Source: Acidobacteriaceae bacterium (GTDB lineage Bacteria > Acidobacteriota > Terriglobia > Terriglobales > Acidobacteriaceae). From it: a stretch of DNA of 57,212 nucleotides. Both the position numbers and the translations under genes were made by a program. The notes under the pieces are model-generated. The model was given only the letters and a program-made list of their open reading frames with translations, was not told the DNA's origin and did not search any database. Positions within the stretch are counted from its first letter, which is position 1. Every line of letters begins with the position of its first letter. Positions 1 through 8,598 of this stretch are shown here, in pieces. The stretch lies in NCBI GenBank assembly GCA_030041515.1, contig JASHNS010000059.1:1-57212 (forward strand), written 5' to 3'.

Positions 1-2
1 AC

Positions 3-1799
3 ACCCCCGTCACCATCCCCGGCTGGGTCACTGGCGACCCCATCGGCGCCATCGTCATTTCCGGCAGCACCGCTTCCAACGGCGCGTCGCAGATCAGCGG
101 AGCCGGCACCAACACCGGCGACAACAACACCGCCATCCGTAACCTCTTCACACTCGCCGACAATGTCTACTGGACGCGCGGTCAGCACCAAATCGAAGCC
201 GGCGGCTGGCTCCTCCGCCTCCAGGCCAACGACAATCTTCTCCAGGATCAGTACGGCCAGGCCTCCTTCTCGACCCTCTCGTCATTCCTCCAGGGGAAGG
301 TAGCGACCTTCACGGTTGGGCCATCGCCCACCCCGCTCGGATGGCGCTCGCTCGAAGGCGCAGGGTTTGTGCAGGACACCTGGCATGCGACCTCGCGCCT
401 CCAGCTCCAGGCCGGATTCCGCTTCGGATCGACCAACGGCTGGACCGAATCGCAGTGCCGCGCCTCTAACTACGGATTCACTGCCGGCGCCATCAACTCC
501 ACGCCCACTGTGGGCTGCTCCGCGCTCACCACCAACCGCGCGAAGTTCCTCCCCGACCCCCGCCTCGGCCTCGCCTGGGACGTCTTCGGCAACGGCCACA
601 CCGCCCTTCGCGCCGGATTCGGCATCTACCGCAGCCTCCTCGACAACCTCGACTACCGCCTCGACGAGACCGCGCCCTTCAATACCACCATCGTCCTCAA
701 AAGCGTCTCCGTCTCCTCGCTCTCCATCACTCCCGGATCAGCGCCGCCCTCCGGCAGCAGAGTCTCGCCCTCCAACGTGCAGCCCGACCTCTACACGCCC
801 TCCATCTACGCCTGGTCGCTTCACCTCGAGCAAAGAATCGCGCCCGACACCTCGCTCACTCTCGGCTACGAAGGTTCTCACGGCTACCGTCAGATCCTCT
901 CCGAGGACATGAATGAGCCGGCTTCCGTCATCTGCCCCAACACCGCCTGCCCCGCCACACTGGCCGCCGGAACCATCTACTACCCCACCACCACCGACGC
1001 CAACCCCGCCGTCGCCAACACCACCTCGTGGATTTCCGGCGGCGTCAGCAGTTACAACGCCTTCGAAGCCGACGTGCGCCGCGCTTTCGCCCACGGCTTC
1101 GAGCTCCGCGGCAACTACACGTACTCTCACAACCTCGACGACGGCTCCGCCTGGAATACCAGCGTCAGCGCCAACACCCCGGCCTACGTCGAATACCCCG
1201 CCGATCCCAAACTCGACTACGGCAACGCCGCAACCGACATCCGCCAGCTCGCCGCTATCAACGGCACCTGGAATCTTCCCTTCCGCTCGAGGAACCTCCT
1301 CATCGCCGGCTGGAGCCTCAGCGGCATCGTCAGCGCTCAAACCGGATTTCCCTTCTCCCCGCAACTCGGCTACAACCCCACCGGCAGCGGCGACTCCCGC
1401 AACCCCGTGCGCCCCAGCATCAACCCCGCATTCTCCGGTCCGCTCTATCCGCGTACCGTTGGCGAATGGTTCAACCCCGCGGCCTTCACCTCACCCGCTG
1501 CCGGCACCGTCGGCAATCTCGGTCGTGACACCCTCACCGGCCCTGGCCTCAGCGAGCTCGATCTCTCCGCCGCCAAAACCACCACCATCCACGAGCGCCT
1601 CCAAGCGCAGTTCCGCGCGGAGTTCTTCAACATCCTGAACCACGCTAACTTCACCACGCCGAATCCGGTCGTCTACTCCACCGGCCCCACCCCGACGGCG
1701 CTCACGACCGCTGCCGCGCTTTCACCCACGGCGGGCGTCATCACGGCAACCTCGACCACGTCACGGCAAATTCAGTTCGGCTTGAAGCTGCTGTTCTGA
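3..1799 (+). CDS. TonB-dependent receptor, Oar-like (3' part, start outside window)
   Basis: The frame is open from the first bases of the window to a TGA at 1797-1799, giving 598 visible residues of an outer-membrane beta-barrel. What shows this: repeated amphipathic strands rich in aromatic residues, phrases typical of the barrel part of Oar-like receptors (FVQDTW near 370, GFRFG, FRAEFFNILNHANF near the end) and a terminal Phe (FGLKLLF), the usual signal for barrel assembly. The N-terminal carboxypeptidase-regulatory domain and plug lie upstream of the window. Such receptors in acidobacteria are presumed to import glycans, peptides or siderophores; the substrate cannot be read from this part. 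No obvious terminator follows; a hairpin-rich intergenic stretch does. Confidence 0.9.
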   Translation, partial: TPVTIPGWVTGDPIGAIVISGSTASNGASQISGAGTNTGDNNTAIRNLFTLADNVYWTRGQHQIEAGGWLLRLQANDNLLQDQYGQASFSTLSSFLQGKVATFTVGPSPTPLGWRSLEGAGFVQDTWHATSRLQLQAGFRFGSTNGWTESQCRASNYGFTAGAINSTPTVGCSALTTNRAKFLPDPRLGLAWDVFGNGHTALRAGFGIYRSLLDNLDYRLDETAPFNTTIVLKSVSVSSLSITPGSAPPSGSRVSPSNVQPDLYTPSIYAWSLHLEQRIAPDTSLTLGYEGSHGYRQILSEDMNEPASVICPNTACPATLAAGTIYYPTTTDANPAVANTTSWISGGVSSYNAFEADVRRAFAHGFELRGNYTYSHNLDDGSAWNTSVSANTPAYVEYPADPKLDYGNAATDIRQLAAINGTWNLPFRSRNLLIAGWSLSGIVSAQTGFPFSPQLGYNPTGSGDSRNPVRPSINPAFSGPLYPRTVGEWFNPAAFTSPAAGTVGNLGRDTLTGPGLSELDLSAAKTTTIHERLQAQFRAEFFNILNHANFTTPNPVVYSTGPTPTALTTAAALSPTAGVITATSTTSRQIQFGLKLLF

Positions 1800-1828
1800 A
1801 GGGAGGGCCGCAGGATAAGCAATGACTC

Positions 1829-2022
1829 GTCATCCTGAGCGAGCCCGCCGCATTCGCTGCGCGTTGCCGTGACGCGCAGCAGAAATTCAGGCGGCGAGTC
1901 GAAAGCCCGCCCTGAGCGAGGGTGCTTGAGCACCCGAGTCGAACGGGGACCTGCATTCTTGCAGCATGGCACGGCTTCTCAGCTTGCCCTGAGCGACCCT
2001 GAGCGCAGCGAGTCGAAGGGGA
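1829..2022. repeat. hairpin-rich repetitive element with GAGTCGAA/CTGAGCG motifs
   Basis: This gene-free stretch is built from short inverted repeats: 1857-1879 (CTGCGCGT, 7-base loop, ACGCGCAG), 1920-1935 (GGGTGC, TTGA loop, GCACCC) and 1951-1964 (CTGCA, TTCT, TGCAG). It also carries several copies of CTGAGCG and GAGTCGAA, ending in CTGAGCGCAGCGAGTCGAAG at 1999-2020 region. Part of the same unit (CGAGTCGAACGGG) recurs near 3678. This pattern resembles the dispersed intergenic repeats known from many environmental bacteria (inference). No coding potential was seen. Confidence 0.6.
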
Positions 2023-2149
2023 ATCGAATGACTGCCGACAAGCCGCAAAAATCAACCAGGCTTCAGTCTCTGTGCCTTGTATCAGGGCGCGACTTCAGTC
2101 GTGCCGATCAGCGCTCTTAAAACTCCGGGCTTTAGACTCTGCGCGCAGC

Positions 2150-2256
2150 CGTCTCGCATCGCGAGACGACGGCAGAAGCCCCAGCCTTCAGGCTGGGGAA
2201 CATCGGACCATGCAAACCTGCGCCTTCAGGCGCGGGCTCGAAGGGGCTTCAGCCCC
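2150..2256. repeat. cluster of four GC-rich hairpins, three with TTCA loops
   Basis: Four perfect or near-perfect hairpins sit in about 110 bases: 2150-2168 (CGTCTCGC, ATC, GCGAGACG), 2179-2198 (CCCCAGCC, TTCA, GGCTGGGG), 2217-2236 (CCTGCGCC, TTCA, GGCGCGGG, one G-U pair) and 2243-2256 (GGGGC, TTCA, GCCCC). Three different stems share the same TTCA loop, so loop identity rather than stem sequence is conserved. None is followed by a T tract, which argues against simple terminators. The rest of the 1800-2503 gap holds no gene that I can support. Confidence 0.7.
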
Positions 2257-2503
2257 CGCGTACGAGCCCCACCAGATTTCCGTGCAGCCAGCGGCTCGGC
2301 CAGAACTCGATTCAATGATGGCAAGCCCGTTTAACGTTACTAATCCGTTGAATAGGCCAAAATGAAGCTCAATGAGCGACTTGCCCTGTCGCTACATTCG
2401 AGGTGCTGCAATCGCAATGATGCCTCAGGCATAATTGCGGAATGCGGCTGAATTACATTGCTGGAGTTTAAATCAGTCGCAAGGGTGGACGGGTCGGTGG
2501 CCA

Positions 2504-3529
2504 ATGCAAACTGATCAGAGAATCGTGTTCGCCCCTGCCCCCGGCGCAAATCCAGGACAGGTTATCCCGTCACTCAGACGACTCCTTCGCCGCCCGTTTC
2601 TGTGGTCGCTTCCTGTTTTGTTTGGAACCGTCACTTCACATTCGATCGCCCAGAAACCTCCGGACCCACTGGTGGCGGAGCTGGGCGGAGACTTTGCGTC
2701 CGGCACAGCGACGGTGAATGGAGTGAAGCTGTACTACGTTCGCGGGGGCGACGGGCCTGCCTTGATCCTGATCCACGGATTTCCGCAGGACTGGTATGAA
2801 TTCCATGCGATCATGCCGACCCTTGCAAGGCGATTCACGGTGGTCGCGATCGATTTGCCGGGGATCGGCCGCTCCGCCGGGACACCAAACGGTTACGACG
2901 CGGACGATATGGCGAACGACCTGCATGCCCTTGCACAAGTGCTTGGGCTGAAGCGTCCCTACATCGTTGGACATGATATTGGCGGCATGGTCGCTTACGC
3001 CTACGCGCGTCTCTTCCCGGAAGCAGCGCGCGGGGTCATGATCCTGGATGTCCCGCTTCCGGGGATCCAGGGCTGGGATCAGATCCAGGGCGATCCAAGT
3101 GTCTGGCACATCCGCTTCATGCAGGTTCCGGGGCTCGCCGAAAAGCTGGTAACGGGCAGATCTGCCGATTTCCTTGACTATTTCTTCCAGTTCGCTCATT
3201 TCACCCCGCGCGAAAGGCAGCATTACGTTTCGGCCTACTCATCTGCTGCACAGCTTCATGCTGCGTTCGAAATGTATCGCGCTTTTCCCGCCAACGCCCG
3301 GTTCAATGCCTCGCAAACTGGAGACATTTCCGCGCCCATCTTCTTTGGCGCCGGAGAGAATTCGCCCTTTGCCAAATTGGTTCCTGTCTTTGCGGCTGGC
3401 CTCCGCGCCAATGGGTGCCAGCATGTGGAGACCGGTTTGATTCCCGGCGCCGTGCACTACATTGTGGAAGACCAGCCGGCGGAAGTCACTGGACTGATCG
3501 AGCGATACGCGGCCGCAGGCTCAGAATGA
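2504..3529 (+). CDS. alpha/beta hydrolase, epoxide-hydrolase-like
   Basis: A 341-residue alpha/beta-hydrolase with an N-terminal signal-like segment (LRRPFLWSLPVLFGTV then SIAQ), so probably exported. The oxyanion-hole motif HGFPQDW is near residue 90. The nucleophile elbow is GHDIGG with Asp at about residue 158, the Asp-nucleophile form found in epoxide hydrolases and haloalkane dehalogenases rather than the Ser of esterases. The base is probably the His of VHYIVEDQP near the C-terminus. The frame is open upstream to 2435, but the ATG at 2504 gives a more plausible signal peptide; no strong ribosome site decides the start. Substrate unknown. It stands alone, between the hairpin cluster and a downstream hairpin terminator at 3781. 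Confidence 0.8.
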   Translation: MQTDQRIVFAPAPGANPGQVIPSLRRLLRRPFLWSLPVLFGTVTSHSIAQKPPDPLVAELGGDFASGTATVNGVKLYYVRGGDGPALILIHGFPQDWYEFHAIMPTLARRFTVVAIDLPGIGRSAGTPNGYDADDMANDLHALAQVLGLKRPYIVGHDIGGMVAYAYARLFPEAARGVMILDVPLPGIQGWDQIQGDPSVWHIRFMQVPGLAEKLVTGRSADFLDYFFQFAHFTPRERQHYVSAYSSAAQLHAAFEMYRAFPANARFNASQTGDISAPIFFGAGENSPFAKLVPVFAAGLRANGCQHVETGLIPGAVHYIVEDQPAEVTGLIERYAAAGSE

Positions 3530-4132
3530 CCGTGAGTGCATCATCGCCAAACCACTCCTTGAGCGCGGATCGGTACCGAAAAGTCGGCCAGCGTAGCGCG
3601 ACGTGATTCAGAACCACTCCATGAACCCGCAGCTCCAGGCCAGATCCGCGCAGGCCAGAGCGAAGAAACACAGCAACCGAGTCGAACGGGCCGCGGTACC
3701 TTCGTACCCCTCACACCCGCCGATTTCCCTTGCTTCCCCACGGCCCCGCTCGCACCCTGGAAATGGAACTTGCACCAGGAGGACTCGCCCATCGCGAGTC
3801 CTTTTTCGTTGCAGGCCATCCACGTCGCGCCCTCAGGGGACACCGGCTTCGCTCTTTCTCATCCAGGCTCGGCAACGGTTGCCGCCGCGAACATCTCCGC
3901 CGAATGCGGAGTTTCCTCAGCTCGTTACTGCCTGGTAATCCCGCGATTCACGCCAAATGCCCCGGCTAAGTCGCCTGCTTTCAGCAGTTTGCCACCGTCC
4001 TGCGGCTGCACCCCGCAAGCCCTGTGAAATCAGGAGTTTGCCACCGTTAAGGTCGACCAGGGGGTACCTCTTTTTACCGTGCCCACGGCTCATCGCTGAC
4101 CGGTTCTTCGCCGGCCGCCTCTTGGCTCGCCC
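3530..4132. other. gene-free stretch with one terminator
   Basis: About 600 bases between the hydrolase and the convergent ilvE gene. The only structures I can support are a strong intrinsic terminator at 3781-3806 and a fragment of the GAGTCGAACGGG repeat unit near 3678. Short open frames here lack ribosome sites and recognisable protein character. The terminator lies 250 bases past the hydrolase stop, leaving room for a long 3' UTR or a small RNA, but I see no known RNA family. Confidence 0.5.
3781..3806 (+). terminator. intrinsic terminator
   Basis: Perfect 8-bp stem GGACTCGC / GCGAGTCC with a 5-base loop, followed directly by TTTTT. It would end plus-strand transcripts from the hydrolase gene or from an unrecognised RNA between 3530 and 3780. 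Confidence 0.8.
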
Positions 4133-5071
4133 TCAGGCTCCCACCGGCTGTGCCGCCGTCACGTTCACCGGCGTCAGCCACCCGAAACGATCCGGCTTGA
4201 GCCCGTTGGCAATGCCCAGGTACTCGTCGCGAAGCTGGCTGGTGATCGGCCCCGGCTTCCCGTCACCGATCTGGATGCGGTCCACCGAGCGGATCGCCGT
4301 CACCTCCGCCGCCGTCCCGGTAAAGAACACCTCGTCCGCGATGTAAATCAGTTCGCGCGGCAGCTGCTTCTCCACCACTGGAATCCCGAAGTGGCGAGCC
4401 AGCGTCAGCACCGAGTCGCGCGTGATGCCCGACAGCACCGAGCTCGACAGCGGCGAGGTGTACAGCACTCCGTTGCGCACGAGAAAAACATTCTCCCCGG
4501 AGCCCTCGGAAATGTAGCCCTGAACGTCGAGCGCGATGCCTTCCGCGTAGCCGTTCAGATCGGCCTCCATGCGAACCAGCTGCGAGTTCATGTAGTTCGC
4601 GCCGGCCTTCGCCAGCGAGGGCATCGTGTTCGGCGCCAGCCGGTTCCACGAGGAGATGCAGACGTCGGCAGCGTCGCCGGAAACATATTTGCCCCACGGG
4701 TAGTTCGCGATGTAGACCTCGGTGGGCGAGTTCTTCGGGTTCACGCCCAGCTCACCGTAGCCGCGCAGCGCGATGGGGCGGATGTAGCACGGCGCCACGC
4801 CGTTGGCCTCGACCGTCTCGACCACTCCCGAGCAAAGCTGGTCGAGCGAGTACGGCAGCGTCATGCGGTAGATGCGCGCGGAGTCGATGAGGCGCTGCAT
4901 GTGTTCGGGCAGGCGGAAAACGGCCGCGCCCTCCGGCTGCGCATAGCAGCGAATGCCTTCGAACACGGAGGAGCCGTAGTGCACCACGTGGCTCATCACG
5001 TGGATCTGCGCCTTCTCCCAGGGAATCAGATTGCCATTGTGCCAGATTTTGGCCGTAGCCTGGATGGGCAT
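4133..5071 (-). CDS. ilvE: branched-chain amino acid aminotransferase
   Basis: Fold-type IV PLP aminotransferase of 312 residues, the usual length for IlvE. It transfers amino groups between glutamate and the 2-oxo acids of Val, Leu and Ile in the cytosol. The VFEGIRCY motif near residues 37-43, the PLP lysine at about 155 in LAKAGANY, and the EGSGENVF motif that holds the pyridine nitrogen Glu are all present, so it should be active. The frame extends upstream to 5230, but the ATG at 5071 follows AGGAG at a reasonable distance and starts the typical MPIQATAKIWHNGNLIPW sequence, so I prefer it. It stands alone on the minus strand; the 258 bases upstream hold the promoter region and then tRNA-Glu on the other strand. 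Confidence 0.95.
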   Translation of the reverse strand: MPIQATAKIWHNGNLIPWEKAQIHVMSHVVHYGSSVFEGIRCYAQPEGAAVFRLPEHMQRLIDSARIYRMTLPYSLDQLCSGVVETVEANGVAPCYIRPIALRGYGELGVNPKNSPTEVYIANYPWGKYVSGDAADVCISSWNRLAPNTMPSLAKAGANYMNSQLVRMEADLNGYAEGIALDVQGYISEGSGENVFLVRNGVLYTSPLSSSVLSGITRDSVLTLARHFGIPVVEKQLPRELIYIADEVFFTGTAAEVTAIRSVDRIQIGDGKPGPITSQLRDEYLGIANGLKPDRFGWLTPVNVTAAQPVGA

Positions 5072-5329
5072 GGACGTGCCTGCTCCTTTCAACCCGCGAG
5101 AGTTGATTCTATCAGTTGGGATGCGGGCATTGCTGACCCGCGCCTCGCGTCCACTCGCGCTCCGATAACGTTCGTTTTGATATCCGGAAAGAGTCCTGAT
5201 CGGCCGAAGAGTGCAGAGTTTGCGGGCCAATCAGGTAGCTCGCATTGCTTTGACTTTGCCGGCTCTGGCCGGTAGAGTCAGAAAGGATCAACCTTCGCTG
5301 GCCGCACTGTCTGCGCGCCCGATCCGAGC

Positions 5330-5407
5330 GTCCCCGTCGTCTAGCCCGGCCCAGGACACCGCCCTTTCACGGCGATAACACGGGTTCAAATCCCGTCGGG
5401 GACGCCA
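5330..5407 (+). tRNA. tRNA-Glu (UUC)
   Basis: Acceptor stem GTCCCCG/CGGGGAC (5330-5336 with 5397-5403), D-arm with GTCTAG...CCCAGGAC, anticodon loop CTTTCAC with anticodon TTC, T-arm ACGGG-TTCAAAT-CCCGT, and encoded CCA at 5405-5407. The sequence closely follows the common bacterial tRNA-Glu. The last pair of the anticodon stem is C with A, a mismatch. The 3' half is overlapped in antisense by the end of a recombinase remnant, marking it as an old integration site. Confidence 0.95.
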
Positions 5408-5711
5408 AATGATAATCGGCATCCGTAACGCTCGCTAACAAACAGAAAAACAACGGTGTTGAGGCGGTTCCAAATTCCTCGCCGTCATACTCGATACCGT
5501 CGGGGAAAAGCGTCCTTTGAAGCCGCTGGCGCTGGTCCAGTGTTGACTCCAGCCATAGACGTGCGGGGTTCCCGATGATGCGCTCTGCGAATCGCAAAAC
5601 TCCTTCAAGGTCGATCTGCTCGAACTCGGCATTCGCCAGATCGCTACGGACTTCATTCGCCTCGATGTTCAGCCGTGCGAACTGTTCTTGGTAGGTCTGA
5701 CCCGGCAACAC
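5367..5711 (-). pseudogene. C-terminal remnant of a large serine recombinase at tRNA-Glu
   Basis: The minus-strand frame encodes a C-terminal coiled region ending ERIIGNPARLWLESTLDQRQ then LQRTLFPDGIEYDGEEFGTA, which matches the end of large serine recombinases of integrative elements. The last codons (ASPTGFEPVLSP) are simply the antisense of the tRNA-Glu T-arm and acceptor, as happens when such an enzyme's 3' end overlaps its attachment site. There is no catalytic resolvase domain: the frame is open only to 5762 before a TAA, and the GTG at 5711 has no good ribosome site. It is a truncated leftover of an element that once used tRNA-Glu; the remaining element is absent, with a GH35 gene starting at 5826. 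Confidence 0.75.
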
Positions 5712-5755
5712 ACCGCGGTCAATGGTAGTTGGGAAATTCAGCGGTACGCAACGAC

Positions 5756-5771
5756 TCCGACTTTAGTCGGA
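5756..5771. repeat. TCCGACTTTAGTCGGA palindrome, copy 1
   Basis: Seven-bp inverted repeat TCCGACT/AGTCGGA around TT. It is nested in a wider possible stem (CGACTCCG/CGGAGTCG) and sits just upstream of the GH35 gene. Related copies lie at 8427, 13746 and 18411. Confidence 0.7.
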
Positions 5772-5825
5772 TGGCCGGAGTCGCGGCCAGGCGTAGAGTA
5801 GCGGTTGTTTTTGAAACGACCAGAG

Positions 5826-8345
5826 ATGAATCGCTGCTACTTTTCCATTCGTAGTTATGTTCTGCCGGCCGTGATCTGTTTTCTGCTTGCGGCGGGCCCC
5901 GGCGCGGGCGCATATGGATCAAGGCCTGCAGATGATGAGGGCAACGCGCTGACTTTTGACCTGCGCCAGCCGGTTCCGCCACCGGAGACCGGATACCTGG
6001 AACTCGGAGGAAGATCTTCGACAGGTGAGGATCTGGAGGTGAACAGCCAGTATCTCGTGCTCGATGGGAAACCGTGGCTGCCGGTGATGGGCGAGTTCCA
6101 CTATGCACGCTACCCGGAGAAGGACTGGGAAACGGAAATCCTGAAGATGAAGGCGGGGGGTGTGCAGATTGTGTCCACCTATGTCTTCTGGATTTACCAC
6201 GAGGAGGTCGAAGGGCAGTTCGACTGGTCCGGGCGCCGGGATCTTCGGCGATTCGTGGAACTGTGCGCGCAGCACGGGATGTACGTGTATCTACGCATCG
6301 GTCCATGGGATCACGGCGAGGTGCGCAACGGCGGATTTCCCGACTGGCTGCTGAAAAAGTCTCCGCATGTGCGGGAAAACGATCCAGTGTATCTGCATTA
6401 TGTGAACCTCTGGTTTGCGCAGATCGGTAAGCAGGTGCACGGGCTTCTGTGGCGGGACGGCGGACCGATCATCGGCGTTCAGCTGGAGAACGAATACAGC
6501 GTGGGAGGGCCGCTTGGCGGGGCGGCGCACATTGCCGATCTGAAGCGGCTGGCCATGGCCGATGGCATTGTGACGCCGCTGTATTCGGTGACCGGGTGGC
6601 CCACGCACAATTTTCCGCCGCGGCAGGTGATCCCCATGCTGGGCGGCTATCCGGATGGTTTCTGGAGCGGGTCGATCGGGCGGGAGCCGCCGAATCCGGT
6701 GTATCTGTTCAATTTTCGGCGGGCAAGCGGCGACATGGGAGCGGAAACGGCAGCGTCGATGAACGCGCGCGACGGCCTTGGCCACTACCCGTATTTCGAA
6801 GCCGAAGCAGGTGGCGGGATGGAAACGTCGTATCATCGGCGGCCGCTGATCAATCCGGACGACATTGCGGCGCTGACCGTGACGGGACTGGGCTCGGGTG
6901 TGAATCTGTACGGCTACTACATGTTTCAGGGAGGCGCGAATCCGCAGGGGAAGGTGACGATGCTCCAGGAATCGCAGGCGACGGGGTATCCGAACGATCT
7001 GCCAGTCCGGTCGTACGACTATCAGGCGCCGCTGGGAGAATTCGGACAGGTGCGCGAGTCGTATCGGAAGTTGAAAATCATTCACCTGTTCCTGAACGCG
7101 TTCGGCTCGGAGCTGGCGCCGATGGTGCCGATTGCTCCGGACCAATTGCCGTCCGGGCCGGGAGATACGAGCGTTCCAAGGGTCGCGGTGCGGGAGAAGG
7201 ATGGGCGCGGGTTTCTGTTCGTGAACAATTACGTCCGGAAGCTGGCGATGCCGGCCAGGCCAGGCTTTCAGGTAACGCTGGAACTGCCTGGAGGCGTGCT
7301 GAAGGTGCCGTCACAGCCGGTTACCGTGCCGGCGGGCATTTCCTTCATCTGGCCGCTCAACCTGTCCATGGAGGGGGCGACGCTGCGCTACAGCACGGCG
7401 CAACTGGTGACGCGGCTGAACACGGGTGGCGCGACGATGTGGGTGTTCTTCGCCGTGCCGGGCATCGCGCCGGAGTTTGCTTTCGACAGCGAGGACACGC
7501 TGAACGTGGAAGGGACCGGCGTGACGATCCGGAAAGAGGCAGAGGCGATTCGCGTCGACGGGATCGACGCGGGGCGCAATGCAATCTTCCGGGTGACGGC
7601 AAAAGACGGACGCGATTTCAGGATTCTGGTGCTCAAGGAGGCCGAGGCGGAGAATCTGTGGGAGCCTGAACTGAATGGGCACCCACACCTGGCTTTGTCG
7701 CGAGCCGATCTGTTCTGGACCGGCGACCGGCTGGACGTGCGAACGGAAAATCGCGAACAGGCGGACGTAGACCTGTATCCACCTACGGACGTGGCGATCG
7801 CGCCTGGGGAACAGCACACGCTCGCCGTGCAACGCCAGGGAATGTGGACCGAGTACCGGGTGTCGACTCCGGCAGTTACGATTCACTACGCCTGGCGGAA
7901 GACGCGCGATGCCGGACCGCCCCCTCCGGTGCGCTTTGGACCCGCATTCGCCTGGAGGAAGCATCCTGTGGCCACGGTCCCTCCGGACTCGGCCTTTCAG
8001 CATGCGGCGGAGTGGGAGTTGACGCTGCCGAAGCAGGACCTGGGCGGGTTAAGCCAGGTGTATCTGCGCATGGAGTATGCGGGAGATATTGGTCGGGCGT
8101 ATCTGGGCACGGACCTGATCGACGACAACTTCTACAACGGGTCGGCCTGGGAGATTGGACTGATGCGGTTCGCACCGGAGATATTTGAGGAACCGCTGCG
8201 GATCGAGATTCTCCCGCTACGCCGGGGCACGCCGATCTATCTGGACAGCCGGGCGTGGAGGAAGATTCCAGCGAACGGTGCGACTGCCTCTATCGAGGGG
8301 ATGTCGCTGGTTCCGGAGTACGAGACGGTGCTGGTGGCGCGATAG
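5826..8345 (+). CDS. GH35 family glycosidase (beta-galactosidase-like), exported
   Basis: An 839-residue protein with a signal peptide (RSYVLPAVICFLLAAGPGAG). The TIM-barrel domain carries GEFHYARYP and WIYHEEVEGQFDWSGRRDL, typical of GH35, where beta-galactosides are cleaved with retention. The likely acid/base is Glu in VQLENEY (about residue 223). The likely nucleophile is Glu of EAEAGGGM (about 327), matching the E-x-GGGM form of one GH35 branch. Beta-sandwich-like regions fill the C-terminal half. A TTG at 5805 is in frame, but the ATG at 5826 follows AGAG and gives the better signal peptide. The TonB receptor downstream suggests a small glycan-degradation unit: this enzyme would act in the periplasm or at the surface on material the receptor imports (inference). 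Confidence 0.9.
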   Translation: MNRCYFSIRSYVLPAVICFLLAAGPGAGAYGSRPADDEGNALTFDLRQPVPPPETGYLELGGRSSTGEDLEVNSQYLVLDGKPWLPVMGEFHYARYPEKDWETEILKMKAGGVQIVSTYVFWIYHEEVEGQFDWSGRRDLRRFVELCAQHGMYVYLRIGPWDHGEVRNGGFPDWLLKKSPHVRENDPVYLHYVNLWFAQIGKQVHGLLWRDGGPIIGVQLENEYSVGGPLGGAAHIADLKRLAMADGIVTPLYSVTGWPTHNFPPRQVIPMLGGYPDGFWSGSIGREPPNPVYLFNFRRASGDMGAETAASMNARDGLGHYPYFEAEAGGGMETSYHRRPLINPDDIAALTVTGLGSGVNLYGYYMFQGGANPQGKVTMLQESQATGYPNDLPVRSYDYQAPLGEFGQVRESYRKLKIIHLFLNAFGSELAPMVPIAPDQLPSGPGDTSVPRVAVREKDGRGFLFVNNYVRKLAMPARPGFQVTLELPGGVLKVPSQPVTVPAGISFIWPLNLSMEGATLRYSTAQLVTRLNTGGATMWVFFAVPGIAPEFAFDSEDTLNVEGTGVTIRKEAEAIRVDGIDAGRNAIFRVTAKDGRDFRILVLKEAEAENLWEPELNGHPHLALSRADLFWTGDRLDVRTENREQADVDLYPPTDVAIAPGEQHTLAVQRQGMWTEYRVSTPAVTIHYAWRKTRDAGPPPPVRFGPAFAWRKHPVATVPPDSAFQHAAEWELTLPKQDLGGLSQVYLRMEYAGDIGRAYLGTDLIDDNFYNGSAWEIGLMRFAPEIFEEPLRIEILPLRRGTPIYLDSRAWRKIPANGATASIEGMSLVPEYETVLVAR

Positions 8346-8426
8346 ATCGCGTCGTCCCACGGCGTGGTAAGTGGCTCCAGCTGGGGGCGGAAGCGGTGTT
8401 GCCCCGCACAAAATATTTGTGATGCG

Positions 8427-8444
8427 ATCCGACTTTAGTCGGAT
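8427..8444. repeat. TCCGACTTTAGTCGGA palindrome, copy 2
   Basis: ATCCGACT-TT-AGTCGGAT, 8-bp perfect stem, followed by a second hairpin CGCGGG...CCCGCG at 8446-8466. It lies in the 253-base gap between the GH35 gene and the TonB receptor, which holds no other gene. Confidence 0.7.
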
Positions 8445-8598
8445 TCGCGGGCTGGAGGCACCCGCGTACATTGTTGGCCGTACTCAAGAAGCCGTACCAG
8501 GCCGATTTCCATGCGCAGCCGAGGGCTGAAGCATGGAATGCCGGATGCGGCCCTCGCGCGGCAGGAGCGCGGGTTGGAAGACTTTCAGGGAGGCGAAT

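Noticed and set aside
3603-4027. Several short open frames between the hydrolase and ilvE
   Set aside because: They overlap each other in different frames, cross a strong terminator and show no motif.
5367-5711. Treating the frame ending ASPTGFEPVLSP as an intact gene
   Set aside because: Those residues are antisense tRNA-Glu; the rest is only the C-terminal end of a recombinase with no catalytic domain.
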